From Piscinibacter gummiphilus (GTDB lineage Bacteria; Pseudomonadota; Gammaproteobacteria; Burkholderiales; Burkholderiaceae_C): a stretch of 64,000 bases of DNA. Location: NCBI RefSeq assembly GCF_002116905.1, contig NZ_CP015118.1, forward strand, positions 682,001-746,000. Reading direction: 5' to 3'. Position numbers and translations under genes: made by a program. Below the pieces are notes generated by a model. The model did not search any database and had not been told where the DNA came from. It was given only the letters and a program-made list of their open reading frames with translations. How positions within the stretch are numbered: the first letter of the stretch is position 1; each line of letters starts with the position of its first letter. Below are positions 40,016-49,158 of this stretch, piece after piece.

Positions 40016-41500
40016 TCACGGCACCTTGCGCACCTCGTTCAGCACGGCCGACACCGGCTGCGACGAGTGTGTCGTGAAGGTCAGCACCGGGCCGTCGGCC
40101 GCACGCTCGAGCTTGAAGCGCATGCCGGGGTCGGGGCGACCCGTGATGCCGGTGGTCACCTTCGGCAGGCCCAGCACGCCGTCGACGATCTGCGGCGTGT
40201 CCTCGAACGCGAGGTTCTCGAACTGCGACGTGCCGGGCACGTACCAGTTCATGACCCCCGCGACGCGTGTGGCATCGGCCTGCTTCACGTCCATCGTGAA
40301 GCGGCCGCTGGCGCCGCCCTCGGCGAGTTTCCACGTGCCACGCCAGCGGCCGGCGAATTCGCCCAGGCGCTCGGGGACCCAGGCCTCGGCGGTGCGCCGT
40401 TCCGCGCCGGGCGCGGGCAGGTCCGGCTTCGCGAACGCGAGTTCGCGCGAGTTGACGGGCAGGCGCCGGCCCTCGAAGAAGTCGCTGGCCTGCGACAGCA
40501 TGCGGGGCGTCAGTCCGCTCCAGTAGTGCCAGTCGTGGCCGCCCTGCGTCTGCGAGTAGAAGAAGCGCTTGCCACCGGCCTTGAGCAGTCCGGCGAGGTC
40601 CTGGCTGTTCTGCAGTACCGCGTCCTCCGTGCCACACAGCAGCTGCAGCTGGAACGGCGGGTTCACGGGCTGGGGCAGCGCCGCGAGGTAGTCCACCGGG
40701 AACGGAGCGGACATCGCGTGGACGAAGCCGAAGCGCGAGGGCGTCTGCAGGCCCAGGTGAAACGCGCCGAACCCGCCCATCGACATGCCGGCCACCGCGG
40801 TGTGCTCGGGCCGGAGCGTGACGCCATGGTCCTTCCGCAGCCGCGGCAGCAGTTCGTCGAGGATGAACTGCTGGCTCTTGCCGGTGTAGGGGACGGCGCC
40901 GCTCGTGGGCATCGCGACGACGAACGGGCGGATGCGGCCCTTGGCGATCAGCGTGTCCATGTAGCGGTCGATCAGGCCGGTGCGGAGCCACTGGTCGGCG
41001 TCCATGCCGCGGCCATGCAGCAGCAGGAGCAGCGGCGCGGGCCGTGCGGCGTCGTGCCCCGGCGGCAGGTACACGTGGTAGCGCGACGGCGTACCCCAGG
41101 CGGCTGACGGCAGGTCCACCGTCACCACCTTGCCGCGCGGTGCGCCGTCGGGCACCTGCCAGTCCCCGTTGCCCAGCAGCAGGATGGAGTGGCGTCCACC
41201 CTGGCCATCGTTGTCCGACAGCGGGTTGCCGGGGTCGGCGATCCACTGGCCATCGACGACGAGCTTGTAGAGCCACAGGCCCTCCGGCACGTCGAGGGAC
41301 AGCGTCCAGCGGCCCGACGCATCGCGCGCCAGCGGCTTCTTGCCCGTGTCCCATTGCGTCATCTCACCGGCGAGGAACACCTCGCGGGCCTGCGGTGCGT
41401 CGAGCTGCACCGTCCACGGCACGGCCCAGGCCGCCGAGGCGAACCACCCCATCGCGAGTGCCAGCAGCACGCGCCCGAACGTCACGATCCTCGATTTCAT
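40016..41500 (-). CDS. Secreted esterase with N-terminal CBM48-like domain
   Basis: 494 residues. Signal peptide ending AAWA (about 26). Residues 30-110 look like a glycogen-binding/isoamylase N-type domain (REVFLAGEMTQWD, WLYKLVVDGQWIADP). An esterase-D/enterochelin-esterase-like alpha/beta hydrolase follows (125-345): LLLHGRGMD, nucleophile Ser240 in GMSMGG, Asp293 in CGTEDAVLQ and His322 in GGHDWHYW. A C-terminal region of about 130 residues (lipocalin-like WRGTWKLAEGG) is unassigned. Starts at 41500 with AAGGGAG. It lies downstream of a TetR gene and its promoter overlaps two palindromes. Confidence 0.85.
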   Translation of the reverse strand: MKSRIVTFGRVLLALAMGWFASAAWAVPWTVQLDAPQAREVFLAGEMTQWDTGKKPLARDASGRWTLSLDVPEGLWLYKLVVDGQWIADPGNPLSDNDGQGGRHSILLLGNGDWQVPDGAPRGKVVTVDLPSAAWGTPSRYHVYLPPGHDAARPAPLLLLLHGRGMDADQWLRTGLIDRYMDTLIAKGRIRPFVVAMPTSGAVPYTGKSQQFILDELLPRLRKDHGVTLRPEHTAVAGMSMGGFGAFHLGLQTPSRFGFVHAMSAPFPVDYLAALPQPVNPPFQLQLLCGTEDAVLQNSQDLAGLLKAGGKRFFYSQTQGGHDWHYWSGLTPRMLSQASDFFEGRRLPVNSRELAFAKPDLPAPGAERRTAEAWVPERLGEFAGRWRGTWKLAEGGASGRFTMDVKQADATRVAGVMNWYVPGTSQFENLAFEDTPQIVDGVLGLPKVTTGITGRPDPGMRFKLERAADGPVLTFTTHSSQPVSAVLNEVRKVP

Positions 41501-41515
41501 CTGTACGCTCCCTTG

Positions 41516-41533
41516 TTGTATCGGTCGGTACAA
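41516..41533. promoter_or_regulatory. Inverted repeat over -10 of esterase promoter
   Basis: TTGTA-N8-TACAA; the middle contains TCGGTCGG. It covers the -10 box and probable start point of the esterase promoter. Related to the second palindrome at 41546-41559 by the shared TCGGT core. Confidence 0.55.
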
Positions 41534-41558
41534 TATCGGGGTGAGCTTGATCGGTCAA
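41530..41558 (-). promoter_or_regulatory. Sigma-70-type promoter of the esterase gene
   Basis: On the minus strand TTGACC (41553-41558) and TATTGT (41530-41535) are spaced by 17 bp. The start point would fall near 41523, giving a leader of about 23 nt with the AAGGGAG site. Two inverted repeats overlap -35 and -10 respectively. Confidence 0.6.
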
Positions 41559-41559
41559 G
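41546..41559. promoter_or_regulatory. Inverted repeat over -35 of esterase promoter
   Basis: CTTGATCGGTCAAG: 5-bp perfect inverted arms around four bases, covering the -35 box. With the repeat at 41516-41533 it makes a two-site operator likely bound by the TetR-type repressor encoded just upstream. Confidence 0.55.
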
Positions 41560-41576
41560 TCCTCTCGGGAAAGCAC

Positions 41577-42179
41577 TCAGCGGGGGCGGGGCAGGGGCGC
41601 GTCGGGGGCGAGCAGGCCGGGTGTGTCGGCGGGCGCGAGCAGGTAGGTCGGCATGCGCGCCATCAGCGCGCGGTAGAGGCCCTGGTCGCCCAGCACGCGG
41701 GTGCAGACGAGGGCGCCTTCCCACACCACGCGGAACTCCCACGCGCGGCGCAGCGCCACGTCGCGCGGTATGCCGCATGCCGCCATCAGTTCGCTCATCA
41801 TCTCGACGAGGCCGTGGAAATGGTCCTGCACGTGGCCGGTGTACTGGTCGGCGGCGTCGCCGATGCAGAACGCATTGGCCGGGCTCAGCTGCGAAGGCCG
41901 CGCGTGCAGCGCGTCGAGGTTGCCGACGATGCGCAGCAGCCGCTCGGATGCCGGGCGGGCGCCGTCCTGCACGACACGCATCAGGTGGTCCACGCCCCAC
42001 TGGTCCGACGCGACGAGCACGGCGCGCGCCATCTCGGTCTTGCCGCCGGGAAAGTAGTTGTAGAGCGAGGCCCGCCCGAGGCCCGTCCGCGCCTCGATCG
42101 CCTTGAGCGACGTGCCTTCGTAGCCGAGCTCGAAGAAGAGTTCGACCAGCCGCGAGACCGCGGTCTCGCGGTCTTCCAT
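41577..42179 (-). CDS. TetR/AcrR family transcriptional regulator
   Basis: 200 residues. N-terminal TetR helix-turn-helix: RLVELFFELGYEGTSLKAIEARTGLGRASLYNYFPGGKTEM; the recognition helix is complete. The C-terminal ligand domain resembles the YxaF/LmrA-type group. ATG at 42179 chosen; a TTG six codons upstream is possible. It lies 76 bp upstream of the esterase gene on the same strand, with palindromes in that gap, so it most likely represses the esterase. It is divergent from the heme c lipoprotein gene. Confidence 0.88.
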   Translation of the reverse strand: MEDRETAVSRLVELFFELGYEGTSLKAIEARTGLGRASLYNYFPGGKTEMARAVLVASDQWGVDHLMRVVQDGARPASERLLRIVGNLDALHARPSQLSPANAFCIGDAADQYTGHVQDHFHGLVEMMSELMAACGIPRDVALRRAWEFRVVWEGALVCTRVLGDQGLYRALMARMPTYLLAPADTPGLLAPDAPLPRPR

Positions 42180-42425
42180 CTTCCTGTTCGCCAATCGGGT
42201 TCCTTCGGAGCGGGGTCCGTGATTATCGGGAATCGAGGCCGGGCCGCTCACGATTCCACACAGAACCGACGTTCGGCGCACGCGGCGCCACGTGCGCGCG
42301 CCACATCCGGCCGCGTTTTGTCATCGACCGGGGCTCCCGCGCACGTTTCCCGCAGGGCGCACTTCCTGCTTCCCGTCGCCCTCGCGGCACAGCGGGTCTT
42401 TCGAAACGACGTGGGGAGAGGACAG

Positions 42426-45011
42426 ATGAGGAACAGCACGCTTCGGCGCGCCCGGTGGTGGTTCGTGGTGTCGTGCATGGCGCTCACCGCCTGCGGTGGC
42501 GGCTCCGACAACGTGGCATCGACAGGCGGGACCCCGGCTCCCGCATCCGCGCCTGCGCCAGGACCTGCACCCGCCCCCGGCCCCGCGCCGTCGACCGGGT
42601 CGCTCACCTTCCCGATCGAGGTCCTCGGCCCCGGTGCCCCCGACGCGCCCACCGTGGTCGCCACGAACCTCACGCTGGATGCGGACGCCGTCACCCAGGC
42701 CACCCGGCTGGCGGTGCAGTGCCATCGGTGCGGGCAGTACAACTCGCCGGAGTTCCAGGCCCTGAGCAAGCCGCTCACGAAGGTGACCGGGAGCCTGCGC
42801 ATCGTGGGGGCACGCGACGGGAACAACGCGCCCTGGATCGACATCACCGACGCGAACGTCACGCTGCCCGACAACGAACGCGCGCACGGCGGCATCAATG
42901 GCGGCCTGCTGACCCTCCGTTTCAGCGTCCCGGTGGACGCCGCCACGCGCGCCCGGCTCACGGCCTCGGGCGACAACCGGGTCGAGTTCCGGTTCAACGG
43001 CACGGACGGCAACTCGAACGGGTTCCGCATCCTCGACCTGCAGCTGCAGGACGCGGGCGGCCGTGACCTGCTGTCGATGCCGCGCACCTGGGCCGACATC
43101 GGGGCCGAGAAGACGGCGGGGCGGGAGGCCTCCTCGGCCGACACGGCCGCCGGCCAGGCGTTGTGGTCCGGATCCAACCTGCTGCGCAAGTCGCCCATCG
43201 TCGACATGAAGCTGCGCGCGTCCTGTTCGTCCTGCCATGCCAGCGACGGGCGCGACCTGCAGTACTTCAACTACTCGAACCACGCGATCGTCCAACGCTC
43301 CCGGTTCCATGGCCTGACCGAGGCCCAGGGCCGGCAGATCGTCGCCTACCTCCGGTCCACGCTCTTCAGCAAGGTGCCCCATGTGCCTCAGGCGGCGCCG
43401 TGGAACCCGCCGTACCAGCCGGGGCCCGGCCTCGATGCCCGGCCCATCGCCGAATGGGCCGCCGGCGCCGGTCTCGGTGCGGTGCTCCCGGATGCAAAGG
43501 CCTTCGTCAACGTCTTCACCGGCAAGGCAGCGAACAGCACGGCGTCGGTCACCCAGGCCCAGCTGGATGCGGCCATGGACCCGGGCCCGGGCAAGGTCCT
43601 CAACACGCGGGAGATGCCGGTGCCGCTGCAGTTCCCGGACTGGAACGCGTGGCTGCCCATCGAGCACCCGCTGGACATCTGGACACCGGAGCCCGGCCAG
43701 GCCCAGGGCCTGTTCGAGACGCAGGGCAACGACGGGACCAATCCCATCAAGGTGGTCAAGCGCATCGACGACTTCCTGAAGGCGAACCGGAATCCCAACG
43801 GCGCCTACGGTGACTGGAGCCACCTGAATGCCGAGCTGCGCGAGCGCGCGCAGGCGTGGCTGAACGACGTGGGCAGCAAGACGATCGACTTCGCCGGGGG
43901 CGGCCGCGGTTCTCGCGTCTCGGGGAACCCCGCCCAGCCCTTCGGCGGTGAAATCGGCGGACGCAAGCTGCAGGCGCTGATGTCGAGCCAGACGGCCGCC
44001 ACCGCGGGCCTTCCGGCCGCCTTCACCCAGGAGGCCTTCATCGAACGCGCGCTGTTCGGGGTCATCCGGTGGATGGGCGTCAAGCAGTGGGAGCTGGCCC
44101 ACACGCACGGCCTGGAAGGCCGGCAGGACTGGCTGCACGGCACGCGCAACGGCAACCAGTGGACCGGTGTCGGGGAAGCGCGGGGCTGGCCGTTCAGCTG
44201 GCCGAGCGTGTTCTACATGGCGCCGCACATCCTCTACGTGCCGGCCAACGGCCGCGAGAACTACTTCTCCTGGGAGCCGCGGCTCGTTTCCTTCTACCGC
44301 ACCAACCAGTGGTACCAGCTGCAGATGACGGTGAACCCGGGGTGGCCCGGTGCGTCGGAGGGACCGATGGACTGGCCGTATCACCTGGGCTTCACCACCG
44401 CGGTGGTCGACGACCTGATGGCGGCCAAGGCGCCGGAGGCGGTGTCGGCCACCCACCTGGCGCGCTACTTCCAGGTGCGCACGAAGCTGGCCCAGCTCGC
44501 CAACACCGACCTGCCGTTCAACCAGCCGGACCCCGCGGCACCGACGGACCTCTTCCGCAACAAGGGACACCAGAGCCGGGCGTCGCTCGCGATCCACAAG
44601 CTGGGCGTCGGCGAGGTGGTGGACCGGGGGCCGGAGAGCTGGGAGAAGACGCGCTTCCGCCTGCTGGACTCGGTCACGCCGGGCCTGCACCTGATGTTCG
44701 TCAACAGCTCGATCTCGCTCTACAACACGCTCTACGCCACCACGACCTACGAGCAGTGGCGCCGGTGCGATCCGAACGTCCTGTTCGGCAGCGACCCCGA
44801 ACCGAAGTCCGGCTTCCGGTTCTGCCTGGACGCGAAGCGCACGCCCCTGCCCACCACCAGCCAGGGCAAGCCGCACCTGGTCGGCGGCTGGGTCGACTGG
44901 ACGGGCGAGCAGTACATCACCTGGAGCGTGCTGTCGGCACGCAACCACGGCGCGGAGACCCAGCGCCTGAAGACCTTCTCGGACTGGGCCGACCGCATGT
45001 GGCGCGAGTAG
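42426..45011 (+). CDS. Large lipoprotein with one c-type heme motif
   Basis: 861 residues, not matched to a named family. A lipobox (TACGG, Cys23) is followed by a Pro/Ala/Gly linker (about 36-58). Residues 60-215 form a beta-rich region with a CHRC pair. The only heme-binding motif is CSSCH at 267-271, in a cytochrome c-like segment (AAGQALWSGSNLLRKSP... LTEAQGRQIVAYLRS). The large C-terminal part (about 330-861) is rich in Trp and Tyr (GWPFSWPSVFYMAPH, EPRLVSFYRTNQWYQ) and looks like a globular catalytic or binding domain. A periplasm- or surface-facing redox lipoprotein is likely. A GGGGAGAGG site precedes the ATG. Confidence 0.8.
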   Translation: MRNSTLRRARWWFVVSCMALTACGGGSDNVASTGGTPAPASAPAPGPAPAPGPAPSTGSLTFPIEVLGPGAPDAPTVVATNLTLDADAVTQATRLAVQCHRCGQYNSPEFQALSKPLTKVTGSLRIVGARDGNNAPWIDITDANVTLPDNERAHGGINGGLLTLRFSVPVDAATRARLTASGDNRVEFRFNGTDGNSNGFRILDLQLQDAGGRDLLSMPRTWADIGAEKTAGREASSADTAAGQALWSGSNLLRKSPIVDMKLRASCSSCHASDGRDLQYFNYSNHAIVQRSRFHGLTEAQGRQIVAYLRSTLFSKVPHVPQAAPWNPPYQPGPGLDARPIAEWAAGAGLGAVLPDAKAFVNVFTGKAANSTASVTQAQLDAAMDPGPGKVLNTREMPVPLQFPDWNAWLPIEHPLDIWTPEPGQAQGLFETQGNDGTNPIKVVKRIDDFLKANRNPNGAYGDWSHLNAELRERAQAWLNDVGSKTIDFAGGGRGSRVSGNPAQPFGGEIGGRKLQALMSSQTAATAGLPAAFTQEAFIERALFGVIRWMGVKQWELAHTHGLEGRQDWLHGTRNGNQWTGVGEARGWPFSWPSVFYMAPHILYVPANGRENYFSWEPRLVSFYRTNQWYQLQMTVNPGWPGASEGPMDWPYHLGFTTAVVDDLMAAKAPEAVSATHLARYFQVRTKLAQLANTDLPFNQPDPAAPTDLFRNKGHQSRASLAIHKLGVGEVVDRGPESWEKTRFRLLDSVTPGLHLMFVNSSISLYNTLYATTTYEQWRRCDPNVLFGSDPEPKSGFRFCLDAKRTPLPTTSQGKPHLVGGWVDWTGEQYITWSVLSARNHGAETQRLKTFSDWADRMWRE

Positions 45012-45022
45012 GGGATCGGCCC

Positions 45023-46033
45023 TCAGCGCGGCGGCGCCAGCGGCTCCCCCAGCATCCGCCGGCCCAGCCACGGCAGCACGCGGCCCATGTCGGGCCGCTC
45101 GACGATCTGCTCGGGCACGTCCAGCGGCACCGCCGCGCTGTGCCGCTGCGCCACCGCGAAGGTGAATGTGTAGAAGGGCTCCTGCCCCATGCGCAGGTCG
45201 CTGATCAGCACCTTGCCGCCGGCCTCGCTCAGCCGGTAGAAGCCCTGGCTGAACGCGGTGATGCGCTGCACGGCGTCGATGTCCCGCGTCTCGGCCAGCA
45301 GCGCGTTGCCCCGCGGGAAGCGGTCGAACGCGATGCGGGGCGATTCGTCGAGCAGCGAGTGGAAGCCTTCGTGGTACGAGTCGCCCGACATCGCGACCAC
45401 GCGCCACAGCAGTGTGTTGAAGGGCGCCGGTGTCACCAGCACCCGCTCGGCCGCGATGCCCTCGCGGGCCAGCGAGTCGCGTGCGAGGCGGTCCACGTGC
45501 CACTGTGCCGCCACGCCCCAGGCGAGGTAGCCGGTGCTCAGCACCAGCCCCATGGCGTTCGCGAACAGGCCGCGGGGGCTGCCCTTCGACCGGAGGGCCC
45601 ACGTCGTCCCCACGAGCAGGGGCACCGTGTAGAGCAGGTCGATGATGAAGACGCTGCCCACGCCGTAGGGATGGTTCGTGAACGGCAGGCCGAGCTGGGT
45701 GCCGTAGACGGTCATCGTGTCGAGCAGCGGGTGGGTCACGAGCGCGAGCCACATCGCGAGCCACCAGCGCCGCCACTGCGGCCACTCGCCCAGCAGCCGC
45801 GCCAGCGCCGCGGAAAACGGCAGCGAGAACAGCGTGAGCCAGAAGAGCGAATGGCTCTCGGCGCGGTGCAGCACCATGTCGTGCACCGGGTTGCCGTGGC
45901 GCACCAGCACGTCGAGGTCGGGCAGCGTGCCCGCGACGGCGCCCCACAGCGCCGATTTCCAGAGGGCGGTGCGGCGGCCCATCACGGCCACGCCCACGGC
46001 GGCCCCGAGGGCGATCTGGGAAAGCGAGTCCAT
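45023..46033 (-). CDS. YdjM-like membrane-bound metal-dependent hydrolase
   Basis: 336 residues. N-terminal membrane domain with the family pattern DSLSQIALGAAVGVAVMG, GTLPDLDVLVRHGNPVHDMVLHRAESHS (conserved Asp and His residues) and THPLLDTMTVYGTQLGLPF. Five or so transmembrane helices extend to about residue 190; the C-terminal 140 residues are soluble. The family includes LexA-controlled YdjM of E. coli, function unknown. ATG at 46033 fits the family start; 46066 is an upstream alternative. Confidence 0.85.
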   Translation of the reverse strand: MDSLSQIALGAAVGVAVMGRRTALWKSALWGAVAGTLPDLDVLVRHGNPVHDMVLHRAESHSLFWLTLFSLPFSAALARLLGEWPQWRRWWLAMWLALVTHPLLDTMTVYGTQLGLPFTNHPYGVGSVFIIDLLYTVPLLVGTTWALRSKGSPRGLFANAMGLVLSTGYLAWGVAAQWHVDRLARDSLAREGIAAERVLVTPAPFNTLLWRVVAMSGDSYHEGFHSLLDESPRIAFDRFPRGNALLAETRDIDAVQRITAFSQGFYRLSEAGGKVLISDLRMGQEPFYTFTFAVAQRHSAAVPLDVPEQIVERPDMGRVLPWLGRRMLGEPLAPPR

Positions 46034-46168
46034 GCGCGGTGCGGGTGGAAGCGGAGACGGGGGCATTGTCGCCCCGGCGGGCCGGCGCGGAGCGCGCGAC
46101 CTCGTCCTACAGCACGCTCTGCGCCATTGGTCTACGCTCTGACCTCATCCAATGAAGGGGAACGGTCC

Positions 46169-46399
46169 ATGGAAACCACCAACCACGAGTTCCACGAACT
46201 CTTCGAGCAGCTGGGACTGCCTTCGTCCGAGCAGGACATCCGGGCCTTCATCGACAGCCACCGCCCGCTGGCCGGCGACGTGAAGATCACCGAGGCGCCG
46301 TTCTGGAGCCCCGCGCAGGCCGGCCTGCTGAAGGAGCTCCTGCTGCAGGACGCGGACTGGGCCGAGGTGGTGGACCAGCTGAACGTCGCGCTGCACTGA
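46169..46399 (+). CDS. DUF2789 family protein
   Basis: 76 residues. Matches the small DUF2789 family: FHELFEQLGLPSSEQDIRAFI, then APFWSPAQAGLLKELL and DADWAEVVDQLN. Helical and acidic, probably cytosolic; function unknown. An AAGGGGA site lies 9 bp upstream of the ATG. Confidence 0.85.
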   Translation: METTNHEFHELFEQLGLPSSEQDIRAFIDSHRPLAGDVKITEAPFWSPAQAGLLKELLLQDADWAEVVDQLNVALH

Positions 46400-46406
46400 C
46401 GCGCGG

Positions 46407-46862
46407 CTACCGGGTCATCCCCATCGCCTCGAAGCGCCGGATCGTCGGCGTCAGCGTGAGCGTGTCGGACGAGGTCCGGCACTTCACGAGCGCCACGCGC
46501 CGGCCTTCACGCGTCACCTCGATCTCCCCCGCCGCTTCCATCGCTTCGCGGAGTTCGTACGAGTAGGCCCCGTTGGCGAAGCTCACCTGCGCGCTCTTGT
46601 TGAAGAGCTGGTACAGGAAGAGCCCGGCGGGCGGCCGGGGCTGTTCGGGAAACACGAACTCGGTCCGCTCGCCCTGCCGCACGCGGTACTGCACGTGGCC
46701 CCGGTCGCGGGCCGCGTCCTTCGACGCGCACAGCGCGTAGGTCTTCGAGCGGGTCTCGCAGGACCACAGCACGTCCTCGCCCGCGGGGCAGGTTTGCGCC
46801 CACGCGGACGAGGCGGCGAGCAGGCCGGCCGCGGCGCCGGCGATGAGACGGCGGTCCGGCAT
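46407..46862 (-). CDS. Secreted protein of unknown function
   Basis: 151 residues. Signal peptide (RRLIAGAAAGLLAASSAWA) and a mature part starting QTCPAGEDVLWSCETRSKTYALCAS, with four Cys that could form disulfides in the periplasm. Similar small exported proteins occur widely in proteobacteria without a known role. Its ATG overlaps the stop of the upstream GST gene by one base (TGATG), so it is translationally coupled. Confidence 0.7.
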   Translation of the reverse strand: MPDRRLIAGAAAGLLAASSAWAQTCPAGEDVLWSCETRSKTYALCASKDAARDRGHVQYRVRQGERTEFVFPEQPRPPAGLFLYQLFNKSAQVSFANGAYSYELREAMEAAGEIEVTREGRRVALVKCRTSSDTLTLTPTIRRFEAMGMTR

Positions 46863-47506
46863 CAGGCCGGCACGGGCGGCAGTTCGGGGGCGGTCAGCCC
46901 TGCGAACGGATCGGCCCAGGCCGGCAGCGCCATCAGCCGCTGGTGCCAGGCCGCCACGGCCGGGTAGTCCGACAGGGGCAGCTTCGCCACGTCGTTGAAG
47001 GGCAGGAACGTGGCCATGCGGAAGTCCGCGTGGCTGAGCCCGCTGGCCAGCAGCCAGGGGCGCTGGCTCAGCCGGGCCTCCAGCACCGCGGCGCTGTCGC
47101 GGAAGAGGGCCAGGCCCTGGGACAGCACGCCCTCGTCGAGGGGGCCGAGACCGTAGCGCTTTTTCGTGCCGCGCTCGAAGTGCACCATGTCGCAGGCGCG
47201 CATGAAGTGGTCGCGCGCCCAGCTGATCCAGCGGACCATGTCCGGCTGGTCGGGGCCGGTGCGCCAGAAGTCCGAGCCCTGCTGGTGCGACAGGCGGCAG
47301 GCGATGGCGTCGGCCTCCCACAGCGAATCGCCGCCCTCGGCGAGGATGGGCAGGCGCAGCGACGGGTTGAGGTGCCGGTAGCGGTCGGCCTGACCGGGGG
47401 CGAGCGGCTCGGCGAACTCGAACGTGACGGGGGCCTGCAGGTGCCGGGCGACGGCGACCGCGAGGCGCGGGTTGGGATTGCGGGAGAAGTACAGCGTGCC
47501 GGTCAT
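46862..47506 (-). CDS. Glutathione S-transferase family protein
   Basis: 214 residues, normal length. The thioredoxin-like domain begins MTGTLYFSRNPNPRLAVAVARHL, with LPILAEGGDSLWEADAIACRLS as glutathione-contact segment (Glu-Ala-Asp instead of the more common Glu-Ser). The helical domain has GLSHADFRMATFLPF, the N-capping box. Start at 47506 removes a longer unlikely N-terminus. Co-transcribed with the small secreted protein. Substrate unknown. Confidence 0.85.
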   Translation of the reverse strand: MTGTLYFSRNPNPRLAVAVARHLQAPVTFEFAEPLAPGQADRYRHLNPSLRLPILAEGGDSLWEADAIACRLSHQQGSDFWRTGPDQPDMVRWISWARDHFMRACDMVHFERGTKKRYGLGPLDEGVLSQGLALFRDSAAVLEARLSQRPWLLASGLSHADFRMATFLPFNDVAKLPLSDYPAVAAWHQRLMALPAWADPFAGLTAPELPPVPA

Positions 47507-47688
47507 GGGGGCCTTTCTCTGGATGCATTCGGAGCCCGGCGAGTATTGGCACCGGCTGGCCACGCGTCAATGTGGCGGTGCCGTCCGGATCGGACCGGGT
47601 TTCTCCTGACGCAGCCGGGGCCGGGGCGTGCCGATACACGATGGGTGCGCCGCCGTTGGCAGGCACAGCCGTTGCCTGAACACGATCC

Positions 47689-49131
47689 ATGGAGCCACCG
47701 AAGATTTTCACCCGCTGGCGCGACATCCGCATCGGATACCGGCTCGGCCTGGGTGTGTCCGTGCTCCTGGTGCTGATGGTGGCCATCGCGTTGGTGGCGG
47801 TCATGGGACCGCGCCAGCCGCGCCTCGAACTGGCCGGCACCATCCGCCTGTCCCACGAGCGCGCGACGCTGCTCGCCGACCTGCGCTCGCAACTGCTCCA
47901 GCAGGAACTGATGGCGCGGCGGCTCACGCTGCCGATCTCGTTCGACGAATCCGTCGAGACCATCGCCCGGCTGGACGTCGAACGGAAGGACTTCGCGCGC
48001 ACGCTCGGCCAGCTCGTGGGGCTGCGGTCGCACGACGCGGACCGAGACCGGCTCGACGAACTGATGGCGCTGGCGGGCAAGACCGCGCCCGCGGTGGCCG
48101 AGGCGCGCGATGCCGTGATGGCATTCAACCCGGCGATGGCCGGGCTGCACCTCGCGCGTGGCCTGTCGCCGCACGACGCGAGCGCGCTGGCGGCCATCGA
48201 CCGGATGTCGCGGCGCCATGCGGCGGCGATCCAGGAACGTGTCGCGGAGCTGGAGGCCATCGCCGAACGCACCGAATGGGCGGTGCTCGGCGCCAGCGCG
48301 CTCGCCGTGGTGGCCGCCGCACTGATCGCGTGGTGGCTCACCCACGGCATCACGGAGCCGCTGCGCCGGGCGGCCGCGTACGCGGACACCCTGGGCCGGG
48401 GCGAACTCGATGCGCCCGCGCCGGCGTCGTCCGGCGACGAGACCGGGGCGATGCTGGATGCGCTGCGCGGCATGGCCGGCCGGCTGCATGCCGCGCGTCG
48501 CGAGCTCGAGAAGCTCTCGACCGAGGACGCGCTCACCGGACTCGCCAACCGCCGGCGCTTCGACCATGCGCTGCGCGAGGCGCGGGGCCAGGCGGCCAGT
48601 GCGTCGGGGCCGGCACGGCGCGAGCCCGACGACGGCCTGCCACTCGCGCTGGCGATGATCGACGTCGACCACTTCAAGTGTTTCAACGATCGGTTCGGTC
48701 ACCCGGCCGGCGACGAGTGCCTGCGGCGCGTGGCCCGCGCCCTGCGCGGCGCGCACCTGCGCCCCGGCGACGTGGTCGCGCGGTACGGCGGCGAGGAGTT
48801 CGCGGTGGTGCTGCCGCGGTGTTCGGCCGACGGCGCGCTGGCCGTCGCCGAGCGCATCCGCCGCGCCGTGGAGGCCGAGGGCATCCCTGGCGCGATGCCG
48901 GGAGCGCCTTGGGTCACGGTGAGCATCGGCGTGTGTGTCGCGCCCCACGCCGCGGACGTCCACGACGAGGACCTGGTCCGCTGCGCCGACAGGGCGCTCT
49001 ATGCGGCGAAGCAGGCGGGGCGCAACCAGGTCCGCGTGTCGAGCCTGTCGAGCGACAGGTCCGAGATCAGGCCAGCAGCCGCGCCCGCAGCGTCTCCTGC
49101 GTCGCCGCCGAGATCCCCGGCCCGTTCGTGA
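47689..49131 (+). CDS. Diguanylate cyclase with periplasmic four-helix sensor and HAMP
   Basis: 480 residues. Transmembrane helix 1 (about 19-42), a helical periplasmic sensor resembling MCP-type four-helix bundles (45-195), helix 2 (about 198-218), HAMP (220-270) and GGDEF domain (about 275-445). The active-site loop is GGEEF, and RPGD five residues before it is an intact I-site. The C-terminus is a proline/alanine-rich tail. With the enzyme at 20312-21454 this is the second cyclic-di-GMP synthase of the window. Confidence 0.9.
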   Translation: MEPPKIFTRWRDIRIGYRLGLGVSVLLVLMVAIALVAVMGPRQPRLELAGTIRLSHERATLLADLRSQLLQQELMARRLTLPISFDESVETIARLDVERKDFARTLGQLVGLRSHDADRDRLDELMALAGKTAPAVAEARDAVMAFNPAMAGLHLARGLSPHDASALAAIDRMSRRHAAAIQERVAELEAIAERTEWAVLGASALAVVAAALIAWWLTHGITEPLRRAAAYADTLGRGELDAPAPASSGDETGAMLDALRGMAGRLHAARRELEKLSTEDALTGLANRRRFDHALREARGQAASASGPARREPDDGLPLALAMIDVDHFKCFNDRFGHPAGDECLRRVARALRGAHLRPGDVVARYGGEEFAVVLPRCSADGALAVAERIRRAVEAEGIPGAMPGAPWVTVSIGVCVAPHAADVHDEDLVRCADRALYAAKQAGRNQVRVSSLSSDRSEIRPAAAPAASPASPPRSPARS

Positions 49132-49158
49132 GGCAAACGGTCATCCACCCGTGGCGGT

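Noticed and set aside
42426..45011. Rubber oxygenase (RoxA-like) identity for the heme lipoprotein
   Set aside because: RoxA has two CXXCH motifs; only one is present, and the CHRC pair does not qualify.
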